Below, one piece after another: positions 7,367 through 16,106 of a stretch of 64,000 nt of DNA; the stretch's first letter is position 1, and every line of letters starts with the position of its first letter. The notes under the pieces are model-generated. The model saw only the letters and a list, made by a program, of their open reading frames with translations. It was not told where the DNA came from and searched no databases. The position numbers and the translations under genes were made by a program. This DNA is from Pseudomonas anatoliensis (GTDB taxonomy: Bacteria; Pseudomonadota; Gammaproteobacteria; Pseudomonadales; Pseudomonadaceae). The stretch is from the NCBI RefSeq assembly GCF_017976235.1, contig NZ_JACVHC010000009.1, forward strand, positions 237,034 to 301,033. The letters run 5' to 3'.

Positions 7367-9748
7367 TCAAGCACTCGACGCCGGCTTCGCCAGCGCAATC
7401 CCCGCCGCGCCCAACCGCTTGAGCACCTCGAACAGCAAATCACTCTTGGTCACCCCGACAATCCTCGGGCTGCCCACATACCCCGTTACCGTCAACGTAA
7501 TCCCGTCCGGCGATAAATGGCTGAAGCGCACAAACGGCGCCGGCTTGTCGAGGATGTTTTCGTTCTCGCGGTAGGTGTTGAGGAGAAGCTCTTTGACCTC
7601 CTCGGGATCGATATCCAGTGGGAACATCAACTCCAGCGATGCCACGCCCTGGGCACTGCCGCCGAGGGTGACGTTGCGCAGGTTCTGCGAGATCAGTTGC
7701 GAGTTGGGCACGATCACGATCGAGCGGTCGCTGAGCTGGATTTCCGTGGCGCGCACATTGATCCGGCGGATGTCGCCCTCGACGCCGCTGATGCTGATCA
7801 GATCGCCGACCTTCACCGGGCGCTCGGTGAGCAGAATCAGGCCCGAGACGAAGTTCTTCACGATCTCCTGCAAACCGAAACCGATGCCCACCGACAGTGC
7901 GCTGACAATCCACGCCAGATTGGTCCACTGCACGCCGAGCGACGACAGCGTCAGCAAGATCACCAGCGCGTAACCGATATTGGAAAACAGCGTGCTCAGC
8001 GATGCGCACATGCCCGGATCCATGTCGGTCTTGGGCAGGAACTCGTTGTCGAGCCAGCGGCGCAGGGCACGGATCAACCAGATGCCGATCAGCAGTGCCA
8101 ACACGGCATTGAGCAGATGACCGGGGACAATGTTCAGCTTGCGCAATCCGGCGCCGCCGAGGATTGCCATGATGTTGCTCATCAGTTGCCCGAACGTGGT
8201 GCCAATGCCGCCGACAAACAGCGAAATAACCGCAAACAGTAACAGCATGGCGCGGCTGAAGCCGGACAGCACAATCGCGATCTGATCCAGCCGTCGATCC
8301 CCCATCCCGAACAGATGCTTGAGTGCTTTGCCGCTCGAATGCCTGGGCGAAAACGCGTACTCGCAACCGTCCTTGACCACTTGAATCAGCATGTAGAAGC
8401 CCGACAGCACGATATATGCCCACACCAGCTCATACGTGACAAAACGTGCCAACGACACATAACCGGTCAGCAGTGCGATCGTTGAGACAAACATCGAAAT
8501 ACTCGCCGCCGTGTAAATTACCCCGGCAAATGTACTGCCCGCTTGTGGATCGTTGGCGGCGATCAACACCTTGCGCACTTTGCCGACGCGCAACAGCATC
8601 GTCACAATAATCGCCATGACCACTATGGAGATCACCCCACGCCCGGCCAACACGATCTGGCTGCTCATGGCCGTAGCGTTGCCGACCAGCACCAGCGTCA
8701 CCAACACCAGCAATGTGCAGGACAAGATGCGCGGATAAGGCTTCAGCGCCAGCGCCACTTCATCGGCAATCGCTGGCAAACGCCACGATGGATGCTCCGT
8801 CGCCAACAGCGCGCGGCTCAAACCTGTGATCAGCACACAGGCATAGACGACTTTCTCGAACTCTTCGGAGAACGTTGTCAGCACTGGCACCAACGGCGCG
8901 TGCCGAGTCAGGGCGTAGAACATCAAGTGCAGGGCGAGGGCGGTGGTGGCGATTGTCGCCAGCGCCGTTGCAAACGCCAGTGCACTGCGGCGCAAGCGCC
9001 CCTCGGGCATGCGATGAATACAAGCCCACGTCAGCCCTCGCTCGGCCAACCGCCGTCCGACCGTCCACACCAGCCATGCCAGCAACATCAGCACCAGCGT
9101 GAAAAAGTACTCACCCGGCGCCCATACCGTCGCCCAGATTTTGCGGATCTGGTCGGAGAAATAGTTGAAACGCTGGGCATCACTCTCTGAAGGATTGACC
9201 AGCGGCGCCCAGAAATCCGGATTCAGCACACTCAGTGTGCGCAGCGTCAATTCGCTCTCAAGCAACGTGCGGCGGATACCGGCGATCTGCGTGATCAAAT
9301 CCGCCGCATTCTGTTTCAACGCCGCCAGACTCTTCAGCGTGCCATCGACCTTGTTCTTCTGCTCCGTCAGCGCCGCCCGCTGCGCGACGATATCTGCCTG
9401 CTCCGCCGCCGCCTGGGCATCCGGTGCCGCACCCAACACCCCCAACTGCACCGCCAACTGCGCCTGCTGCGGCAACAACGACGCCGACAACCGATCAACA
9501 TCCAGGATAAAAGCCTGAACCCGATCCTGCGGCCCTTCGAGCTGATTGAAATTGTTCGCCGACGAGATCTGCTGCTTGAGCGCATCGAGACGCTGTTGCA
9601 GCGCTTGCAGATCACTTTGATTAATCACCGGCAGCGGCGCCGCCGCTGTCGTGGAAGGCGCCGGCAGATCCGCAGCCCACAGCGAGAAACTGCCGGGAAC
9701 GAGCAGCATGAAAGCGACCAGAAACAACGACTTCATCGTGTTACGCAT
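7367..9748 (-). CDS. Large MscS-family mechanosensitive channel with DUF3772 periplasmic domain
   Basis: About 793 residues. The order is: signal peptide (MKSLFLVAFMLLVPGSFSLWA), a coiled-coil-rich periplasmic region of the DUF3772 type (LQALQQRLDALKQQISSANN, about 40-180), around ten membrane helices, and a C-terminal MscS core (VGIGFGLQEIVKNFVSGLIL, then the beta domain GDLISISGVEGDIRRINVRA). This is the architecture of the long MscK/YbiO-like channels that release solutes on hypo-osmotic shock. The start is uncertain: ATG 9748 is taken, but ATG 9736 and GTG 9775 are in frame, and none has a clear Shine-Dalgarno. It is downstream of the phosphodiesterase gene by 71 bp on the same strand. 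Confidence 0.88.
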   Translation of the reverse strand: MRNTMKSLFLVAFMLLVPGSFSLWAADLPAPSTTAAAPLPVINQSDLQALQQRLDALKQQISSANNFNQLEGPQDRVQAFILDVDRLSASLLPQQAQLAVQLGVLGAAPDAQAAAEQADIVAQRAALTEQKNKVDGTLKSLAALKQNAADLITQIAGIRRTLLESELTLRTLSVLNPDFWAPLVNPSESDAQRFNYFSDQIRKIWATVWAPGEYFFTLVLMLLAWLVWTVGRRLAERGLTWACIHRMPEGRLRRSALAFATALATIATTALALHLMFYALTRHAPLVPVLTTFSEEFEKVVYACVLITGLSRALLATEHPSWRLPAIADEVALALKPYPRILSCTLLVLVTLVLVGNATAMSSQIVLAGRGVISIVVMAIIVTMLLRVGKVRKVLIAANDPQAGSTFAGVIYTAASISMFVSTIALLTGYVSLARFVTYELVWAYIVLSGFYMLIQVVKDGCEYAFSPRHSSGKALKHLFGMGDRRLDQIAIVLSGFSRAMLLLFAVISLFVGGIGTTFGQLMSNIMAILGGAGLRKLNIVPGHLLNAVLALLIGIWLIRALRRWLDNEFLPKTDMDPGMCASLSTLFSNIGYALVILLTLSSLGVQWTNLAWIVSALSVGIGFGLQEIVKNFVSGLILLTERPVKVGDLISISGVEGDIRRINVRATEIQLSDRSIVIVPNSQLISQNLRNVTLGGSAQGVASLELMFPLDIDPEEVKELLLNTYRENENILDKPAPFVRFSHLSPDGITLTVTGYVGSPRIVGVTKSDLLFEVLKRLGAAGIALAKPASSA

Positions 9749-9819
9749 GGGTGGACGGGCTCGAAGGGAACACACAGCCTATGAGGTTAGGTGATCGAGC
9801 CGGATGGGGTGGAAAAGTT

Positions 9820-10278
9820 TCACGGGAGGAGGTGGATCAACTGCGGTTCCAGTGCGTCTGCACGCATGTCGAGCAGGGCCAGAGTCACGGGGAGTTTGAA
9901 ACGACGGCGACCGGCGCTGCCGGGGTTCAGGTACAGGCGGTTGTCGCGCCATTCGATTAACGGCTTGTGGGAATGGCCGGTGATGATGAGTCGGGTATTG
10001 GCGGCGAGTAGGGCAGGGACGTCGGCGATGTCGTGGATCAACAGCGTTTGCCAGCTGTTGAGATCGAGGCTGAGGTGGTCGGGGATATTGGCAGCCCATG
10101 GGAGGTTGAGGTCGTTGTTGCCGCGCACGGCGTGGACGGGGGCTATTTGGGATAGCTGATCGAGGATGTCGGAACTGCCGATGTCGCCAGCGTGGAGGAT
10201 GAGGTCGCAGCCCTGGATGGCGGTCAGGGCTTCGGGACGCAGGAGGCCGTGGGTGTCGGAGATGATGGCGGTTTTCAT
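9820..10278 (-). CDS. YfcE/MJ0936-family metallophosphoesterase
   Basis: 152 residues with all metal-binding motifs of the small calcineurin-like phosphoesterases: SDTHG (7-11), GDIGS (about 32), GNND (about 53) and GHSH (about 101). The protein is cytoplasmic. Relatives hydrolyse phosphodiesters such as bis-p-nitrophenyl phosphate; the physiological substrate is not known. The size is normal for the family. It may be co-transcribed with the MscS channel gene 71 bp downstream. Confidence 0.9.
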   Translation of the reverse strand: MKTAIISDTHGLLRPEALTAIQGCDLILHAGDIGSSDILDQLSQIAPVHAVRGNNDLNLPWAANIPDHLSLDLNSWQTLLIHDIADVPALLAANTRLIITGHSHKPLIEWRDNRLYLNPGSAGRRRFKLPVTLALLDMRADALEPQLIHLLP

Positions 10279-10489
10279 GGGGGGAGATTAGCAGGGAATG
10301 AGTGGGTGTTTTTGGCGAGAAGCAGGCATTGGACTGCAACCGTATCTCCTGCCATGCGCTTCATCGCACGGCAGGTCAACTTCTGGCTTACATCGAACGG
10401 CTCTCGTATCATCCTCGATGATCCGCCCACCGCCGCTTCAACCTACGCTTTCACCGGTATGCCTGCGCCTTGAATCTTCGAGCATCAAC

Positions 10490-11845
10490 ATGACCACTTA
10501 CCTTGCCAGGTTCACGGAGGGGCCTGTCAGCAGACATGTATTGAGTATGGCAAGCACCAGCGCACTGGGCTTGCTCGCCGTATTCCTGGTCGACATCCTG
10601 ACACTGATGTACGTGTCGATGCTCGATGATCAAAGCCTGCTCGCCGCCGTGGGGCTGGGCAAGACGCTGATATTCATCAACGGTGCGGTTTCCTCCGGAC
10701 TGGTGATCGGTGCCAGCGCGTTGCTTTCCGAACGTATCGGCCGACATGCTTCCACAGCGTTGGCCAGACTCACCAGCCACATGCTGATCATGGCGTTGGT
10801 GCTGTCAGGCTCGATTGTCCTTGTGGAGTTGCTTTTCGCGCTGCCTCTGGCGCGATTGCTGGGTGGCGACCTGGCGGTTTATCAGGATGCACGGCTTTAT
10901 TTGTGGACGGTTGTGCCCTCCAGCCTGCTGATTGCCGGGACACAGATGTGCGTGCAGATGCTTCGCGCTCAAGGCCAGGTGAGGCTGGCGCTCGGCGTTT
11001 TGCTGGCGGGGGCGGTGACGTTGGCGGTGGCCGATCCGCTGTTCATTTTTGGCCTGGACATGGGCCTGGAAGGCGCCGGTGTTTCATCCCTGCTGGCGGC
11101 GGGGACGTCTTTGAGCCTCGGCCTGATTCTGGTCAAACGGCACATCGGTTTGTCGGCGCTGATCAATCTTCGGTTACTGGCGCTGCACACTCGCCGTACT
11201 CTACGAGTCGCGCTCCCGGCGATGGTGGGAAATCTGGCCATGCCCGTGGGCATCACCTACCTGATGGTGGCGATGGCGGGTGTCGGCACGTCGGCATTGG
11301 CCGGGATGGCGGTCGTCGATCGAATCCTGCAATTTGGCTACTGTGTGTTCTTCGCCTTGCCGGGGGCGTTGGTGCCAGTGATCGCGCAGAACCTGGGGGC
11401 CGGGCGTGATGACCGGGTCAAGGCGATTGTGGTCTTTACCCGCCGCTGCGTCGTCCTTTATGGTGTGACGCTGTGGTTTTGCCTGGCGTTGGCGGGGCCT
11501 TGGATCGCCGATTATTTCCATCTGGTCGACGCGGGCCGAGCGCTGTTCATGGCGTTCTGTCAGATCGGTGCGGGGCTCTGGATTGTCTTCGGACTGGACT
11601 TCGTCGCGCAGTCGATGTTCCTGACAATGAACCGTGCCTGGTGGGTGCCGGTGTTCGGCTGGATTCGCGGAACCCTGGGAACCTTGCCGTTCGTGTACGT
11701 CGGCGTCCATGGCTTCGGTGCCAGCGGCGCGGTGATCGGCATGTGGACAGGCAACACACTGGTGGCCATTGCCGCAATCGTGACGGCCTCGTTTGTAGCG
11801 CGAGGATTTTTCGCTCGTCGCGCGCAGGCGTCGCAGTTGCATTGA
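10490..11845 (+). CDS. MATE-family efflux transporter
   Basis: 451 residues with twelve predicted membrane helices and the two-fold internal similarity of MATE exporters (first half ALGLLAVFLVDILTLMYVSML, second half LRVALPAMVGNLAMPVGITY). ATG 10490 is preferred over upstream in-frame starts because the upstream translation is not membrane-like. MATE proteins export cationic drugs and metabolites using Na+ or H+ gradients; the substrate is unknown here. A TetR regulator follows 60 bp downstream on the same strand and is the natural candidate for its control. Confidence 0.88.
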   Translation: MTTYLARFTEGPVSRHVLSMASTSALGLLAVFLVDILTLMYVSMLDDQSLLAAVGLGKTLIFINGAVSSGLVIGASALLSERIGRHASTALARLTSHMLIMALVLSGSIVLVELLFALPLARLLGGDLAVYQDARLYLWTVVPSSLLIAGTQMCVQMLRAQGQVRLALGVLLAGAVTLAVADPLFIFGLDMGLEGAGVSSLLAAGTSLSLGLILVKRHIGLSALINLRLLALHTRRTLRVALPAMVGNLAMPVGITYLMVAMAGVGTSALAGMAVVDRILQFGYCVFFALPGALVPVIAQNLGAGRDDRVKAIVVFTRRCVVLYGVTLWFCLALAGPWIADYFHLVDAGRALFMAFCQIGAGLWIVFGLDFVAQSMFLTMNRAWWVPVFGWIRGTLGTLPFVYVGVHGFGASGAVIGMWTGNTLVAIAAIVTASFVARGFFARRAQASQLH

Positions 11846-11905
11846 ACCCATACATTCACCGCAGCTGAACCGGCCGTGGTGGCGCAGACTTTTTAACGGA
11901 TTTTT

Positions 11906-12565
11906 ATGGCAGTCATGGACACTCAAAACCCACTGCAAGCGCAAAGCCCCAAACGTCGGCGCGCACCCAAAGGCGAAATGCGCCGCATGGCGTTGCTCGA
12001 TGCCGCCACCGAGGTCTTCGCCCGGGACGGTTATCTCGGCGCGTCGATGCGTGATGTCGCGGATATCGCTGGCATCACCACGGTCGGCTTGCTCCACCAT
12101 TTCCCCAACAAGGTCGCACTGCTGCGAGCGCTGCTTGATCGTCGCGATGAGCGAGTGGTTGCTCGCTTTGGTGATCTGGCCACCGCGCCGACGCTGGAAG
12201 GGTTTTTGCAGTTTCTGCGATTGAGCATGAGTTTTAGCGTCGAGGATGCGCGCGAGTGTCAGGCATCCGTGATGATCAACACCGAAAGCCTGTCGGAAAA
12301 GCATCCGGCCTTTCCCTGGTACAAGGAAAAGTTCGACATGGTCCATGGGCATGCCCAGGCGCACCTTGGGTCATTGCAGGAAGCGGGGGAGATTCGCCAG
12401 GACGTGGAGGTGAAAGCGCTCGCCCAGGAGATTTTCTCGATGATGGACGGGCTGCAAATCCAATGGCTGAGAGGGCGGGCCGAAGTGGACGTGTTGAACG
12501 TCTTTGACGGCTATCTGCGCCGTCTGGCCGCCGATCTCAAAACGCAGCAAAAGGCTCATCCCTGA
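11906..12565 (+). CDS. TetR/AcrR-family transcriptional regulator
   Basis: 219 residues. A TetR helix-turn-helix lies at about 25-75 (ALLDAATEVFARDGYLGASM, DIAGITTVGLLHHFPNKVAL). The C-terminal ligand-binding helical domain includes EIFSMMDGLQIQWL, typical of the subgroup with a TetR_C-type domain that contains this GLQIQWL element. It is downstream of the MATE gene in the same direction and convergent with the beta-glucosidase gene, with only 14 bp between stops. Control of the MATE gene is inferred from adjacency. Confidence 0.9.
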   Translation: MAVMDTQNPLQAQSPKRRRAPKGEMRRMALLDAATEVFARDGYLGASMRDVADIAGITTVGLLHHFPNKVALLRALLDRRDERVVARFGDLATAPTLEGFLQFLRLSMSFSVEDARECQASVMINTESLSEKHPAFPWYKEKFDMVHGHAQAHLGSLQEAGEIRQDVEVKALAQEIFSMMDGLQIQWLRGRAEVDVLNVFDGYLRRLAADLKTQQKAHP

Positions 12566-12579
12566 GCCTCATGTGACGG

Positions 12580-15306
12580 TCAGTACGTTTGCGAAGCCGA
12601 TACTTGCACGGCTTTGCGCAGTGGCACTGGCAGCGGGTTGCTGTCGCGGGTGGTCAATTGCTCCGGGTACAGCGTGATCAGAGTCTGGCTCAGGGCCAGA
12701 TCCTCTGAGTCGGTACCGACGCGGATCTTGAACTTGCCGGCATCGACGTTCCAGCTGGCGGTGTTATCCACGTAGTAAGCCAGCGAGCGCGAGTCGAGCG
12801 GGATGCTCACAGTCTTGCTCTCGCCAGGCTGCAGATACACCTTGGTAAAGCCCTTCAGTTCTTTTTCCGGACGGTCGACCGCAGGTTTCACCGGTTGCAC
12901 ATACAGCTGCGCCACTTCGAAACCGGCCTTGTCGCCCTTGTTGGTCACGGTGAACTTCACGTCAACCGTGGCGCCCGGCGTCAGCACATTGCTCGACAAC
13001 TTCAGATCGCTGTAACCGAACGTGGTGTAGGACAGACCGTAACCGAACGGGTAGAGCGGCTTCGTGTGTTTCTTGTCGTAGCCGCGATAGCCCAGGTACA
13101 GGCCTTCGCTGTAGGTCAGTTCGGTCAGGGCGTTGTCGCCGCGATAAGCTGCTGGATCCGGGTAGGAGGCGTAGCTCGGGTTGTCCTCGATCTTCTTGTC
13201 GATCGTCACCGGCAGTTTGCCCGAAGGGTTGACCTTGCCGTAGAGAATCTCGGCCAGGGCCTGGCCACCTTGCTGACCCGGGAACCAGGCTTGCAGGGTC
13301 GCGCCGACTTTCTTCGCCCATGGCTGCATGTCCGCTACACCGCCACCGTGCATCACGACGATGGTGTTGGGGTTGGCCTTGGCTACGTGCTTGATCAGTT
13401 CCGCCTGTTGATCCGGCAGTTCATAACCGTGGTCGGAGCCTTCGCCTTCGTTCTCATAGTTGGTGCCCGCAGCCACCACGACGGCATCGTACTTCGACAA
13501 ATCCTGTGGCGGACGCAGCGCCGCCCAGCTCATTTGCACACCGGCAAGACCACCCAGCGCCGGGGTGAAGTTGCCTTGTACGCGTTGGTATTCGAGCTTG
13601 ACGGTGTATTGCTTGCCGGCGACCAGGTTGGCGGTCTTGCCCGAGGTGGTCAGCGCATTGACCACATCGGCGGAGTACGGCACGCCGTCGCTCTGCACCA
13701 CGAGCTCATCGTTGACCCACAGCTTGTATGGACCGTCCGCGCGAATCTTGAAGACCTGAGGGCCGGAAACCACAGGCTTGATCTTCGCGGTGAAGCGCGC
13801 CGAGAAATTGCCGGCGGTTGGGCTGAAACCTGCGACTGTGGTGGTGCCGGTATTGGTTTCGTTGGTGCTGGTGGTCCAGTTGAAATTCACGCCTGGCTCG
13901 ACACGGGTCTGCGCCGGGGTGCCGGAAAAGCTGGTGTTGGCGAAGTATTCGGCCTTGACCCCGGAGTTGCTGATGTCGCTGCTGCCGGTGGATGGCTGAT
14001 ACCACACCGAACTCTTCGGATTCAGACTCATCTCGGACAGATAAGTGACGTTCGAGCTGCTCGAAGCCAGTTGCTGCAGGCCGCTCAGTTCAGTCACGTA
14101 GCTGTTCGGCGGCGAGTTGGCGGTACCGAACGGCGAGGCCGGCGCCTGGTTGGCCCAATCACCGATAACGGCGACTTTGGCGGTTTTCGCCAGCGGCAAC
14201 AGCGGCGTACCAGCGCTGGTTTTCTCGTTGCGCAGCAGCACGATCGCCTCACGCGCAGTGTTCAACGCAGCGCGTGCACCGTACTCGGGATGGTCGAGGG
14301 TCTTGGCGGTGTTGAGGTTTTCCTGGAAGTCGTAGCTGACCACGGCACGCAGGTTGCGTTTGACCTTGTCGTCGATGACGTTCTGGGTCAGTTGCCCGCT
14401 CCACACGTACGGCATCAGGTTGGCTTCGGTGAATTGCAGGCCCGACGGCATGTCGATGTCGGTACCGGCCCACGCGCCTTTGAACGCATTGTGAATGGCG
14501 TTGAAATCGCTGATCACGGTGCCCTGATAGCCCCATTCACCCTTGAGCACCTCGGTGATCAGGTGATGGTTTTCGCAGGCGTAGTCGCCGTTGACCTTGT
14601 TGAAACCACACATGATCGAGGCGACGTTGGCGTTCTTGACCATCGATTCAAAGCCCGGCAAGTACATCTCGCGCAGGGTACGTTCGTCGGCGACGATGTT
14701 TACCGCCTGACGGTTGGCTTCCTGCTCGTTGGCCAGGTAGTGCTTGCCGCTGGCCTGGATGCCTTGGGCCTGGATCGCGTTGACGATGGCCGGCGCGAGT
14801 ACCGCGCCGAGGAACGGATCCTCGCCACTGACGTACTCCGCCGAGCGACCGTTGTAAGGCGTGCGATAGAGGTTCACGCCCGGGGACAACATCTGCTGGC
14901 CGCCGGAGATCTTCGTTTCATAGGCAATCGCCAGGCCGAACTCCTTGGCGCGGTTGATGCTCCAGGTCGCGGCGAGTGCCGACTGCGACGGGTATTGCGC
15001 GCCGAAGGTGGCGTTATTGACGTGCACGCCCATCGACGAGTCATACGCCGTAGTGCCCTTGATGCCCCATTTGAGCAGGGACGGGATCATGTGACCGTCG
15101 TTGACGCGGGTGAAGTTGATCTTTTCGGACAGGTTCATGTTGTCGAGGATCGAACTGACGCGGGCTTCGACTTCGTTGCCGGTGGCCGGCGTGACGGCGG
15201 CGAGCGCGAGATTGGCCTGGACGATACTGAAGGTCAGCACGCTCAAGCCAAGGGTGTGTTTGAAGGCTGACAAGGCAAAAGTCCTGTTGGCGTTGGTCGG
15301 GTTCAT
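12580..15306 (-). CDS. Secreted GH3 beta-glucosidase with inserted PA14 domain
   Basis: 908 residues. A Sec signal with a long N-region ends near ALA|AVTP (36/37). GH3 (beta/alpha)8 domain: GKHYLANEQEANR at 187-199 and the nucleophile in VISDF, D267. A PA14 lectin-like insert spans roughly 430-590 (VKAEYFANTSFSG through YKLWVNDELVVQ). The second GH3 domain carries NYENEGEGSDHGYELP, with the likely acid/base glutamate. A fibronectin-III-like C-terminus follows (YPFGYGLSYTTF, RPEKELKGFTKVYL). It would release glucose or related sugars from beta-glucosides outside the cytoplasm. It begins in a 4-bp overlap with an upstream small secreted protein gene and lies next to the type II secretion operon, so it is a plausible cargo. 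Confidence 0.9.
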   Translation of the reverse strand: MNPTNANRTFALSAFKHTLGLSVLTFSIVQANLALAAVTPATGNEVEARVSSILDNMNLSEKINFTRVNDGHMIPSLLKWGIKGTTAYDSSMGVHVNNATFGAQYPSQSALAATWSINRAKEFGLAIAYETKISGGQQMLSPGVNLYRTPYNGRSAEYVSGEDPFLGAVLAPAIVNAIQAQGIQASGKHYLANEQEANRQAVNIVADERTLREMYLPGFESMVKNANVASIMCGFNKVNGDYACENHHLITEVLKGEWGYQGTVISDFNAIHNAFKGAWAGTDIDMPSGLQFTEANLMPYVWSGQLTQNVIDDKVKRNLRAVVSYDFQENLNTAKTLDHPEYGARAALNTAREAIVLLRNEKTSAGTPLLPLAKTAKVAVIGDWANQAPASPFGTANSPPNSYVTELSGLQQLASSSSNVTYLSEMSLNPKSSVWYQPSTGSSDISNSGVKAEYFANTSFSGTPAQTRVEPGVNFNWTTSTNETNTGTTTVAGFSPTAGNFSARFTAKIKPVVSGPQVFKIRADGPYKLWVNDELVVQSDGVPYSADVVNALTTSGKTANLVAGKQYTVKLEYQRVQGNFTPALGGLAGVQMSWAALRPPQDLSKYDAVVVAAGTNYENEGEGSDHGYELPDQQAELIKHVAKANPNTIVVMHGGGVADMQPWAKKVGATLQAWFPGQQGGQALAEILYGKVNPSGKLPVTIDKKIEDNPSYASYPDPAAYRGDNALTELTYSEGLYLGYRGYDKKHTKPLYPFGYGLSYTTFGYSDLKLSSNVLTPGATVDVKFTVTNKGDKAGFEVAQLYVQPVKPAVDRPEKELKGFTKVYLQPGESKTVSIPLDSRSLAYYVDNTASWNVDAGKFKIRVGTDSEDLALSQTLITLYPEQLTTRDSNPLPVPLRKAVQVSASQTY

Positions 15307-15557
15307 GGTTGCTGGACCTGCGCGGGAGCGTCATCGGTTTCCACGGGTGCATCGAGCAGGGTGCCAACACCGTTTGGCGTGGCAGGGGCGAGGTTGGCGG
15401 CGCCGGTCAGCTGATCGCGCTTGGCCTCGATTTGTTCACGAAGCTGTTGATCCGCGTTACCGCCGTTCGACGAAGAGGAATAATCCGCTGCCATGACGGG
15501 CAAACTTTGCGCGCACAAAAGTACTGCGCCCATAAGGGGCGACATGATTCGAAGCAT
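15303..15557 (-). CDS. Small secreted protein co-encoded with the beta-glucosidase, function unknown
   Basis: 84 residues with a Sec signal peptide (MSPLMGAVLLCAQSLPVMA|ADYSS). The mature part is polar and low in complexity (SSSSNGG, then QQLREQIEAKRDQL, a short amphipathic helix, then an acidic Pro/Ala-rich tail). Its stop codon overlaps the ATG of the GH3 gene by 4 bp, so the two are translationally coupled. I do not recognise a family. It may be an accessory factor for the enzyme or its secretion. That is inference from coupling and from the divergent type II secretion operon. Confidence 0.65.
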   Translation of the reverse strand: MLRIMSPLMGAVLLCAQSLPVMAADYSSSSNGGNADQQLREQIEAKRDQLTGAANLAPATPNGVGTLLDAPVETDDAPAQVQQP

Positions 15558-16106
15558 CGATCAGTTCTCGTTTGGTGAAGGAAGCGTTAATGCACGACTG
15601 CACACTTGTAGTCTTGAAATCGCACATAAGTCCGAAGCATGCACATGAAAGTTCAATGCTCGCAAAACTATTTTTTCAAATGGGAAGTGAAGCGAAGGAA
15701 AAGCGACGTTCGGGCGTTGTTTTCGATACTGGCAAATTGATAGGTTTTTGGTGTTGATAGCGCGTACCTACAGTAAATTGGTTTTTAAATGCCATCAATC
15801 ATCGAATTTATGCGTTAAAGCGGCGTTTTTTACGAAAAAAAAGCAACAAAAAACCACACCATAAACCTAGTTGCAATTAGGTTTAGTGCTCTGATAAGCT
15901 TTCCCGGCACTCAGTTTTCAGTCAGTTGCACACGCCTTTTATGGGCTGAAATATCAACGGAAAAATCCCTTTAAATCTTTCACCAGCCGTTTTGGTGATG
16001 CGCTAATTACAGATAAGTTAATGATCGATCGATTTCACCCAGTGTCTTCAAGAGCCTGGTTATTTCGATCGTTAGTTGTTTGTGCCCAAGAGAAACCAAC
16101 AGTGTG
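15558..16106. promoter_or_regulatory. AT-rich divergent control region between the secreted-enzyme operon and the T2SS operon
   Basis: About 550 bp with clearly lower G+C than its surroundings, including poly-A tracts near 15833-15852. I find no convincing gene; a 61-codon plus-strand ORF at 15572-15757 has no recognisable features. A perfect inverted repeat TAAACCTA-N8-TAGGTTTA lies at 15862-15885 and could be an operator or a small hairpin. Promoters for both operons must lie here. Confidence 0.55.
15862..15885. promoter_or_regulatory. Perfect inverted repeat upstream of T2SS operon
   Basis: TAAACCTA and TAGGTTTA arms (8 bp each) separated by 8 bp (GTTGCAAT). There is no T-run after it, so a protein-binding site is more likely than a terminator. 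It is 222 bp upstream of the gspE start and 305 bp upstream of the small secreted protein start. Confidence 0.45.

Noticed and set aside
10298..10489. Upstream extension of the MATE gene
   Set aside because: Not membrane-like; ATG 10490 gives the normal family length.
12895..15270. 791-codon plus-strand ORF opposite the GH3 gene
   Set aside because: Long because of high G+C, but it is a mirror of a strongly supported gene and shows no motifs.
15572..15757. 61-codon plus-strand ORF in the AT-rich divergent region
   Set aside because: No ribosome site, no recognisable family and it lies in the control region for the upstream operon.
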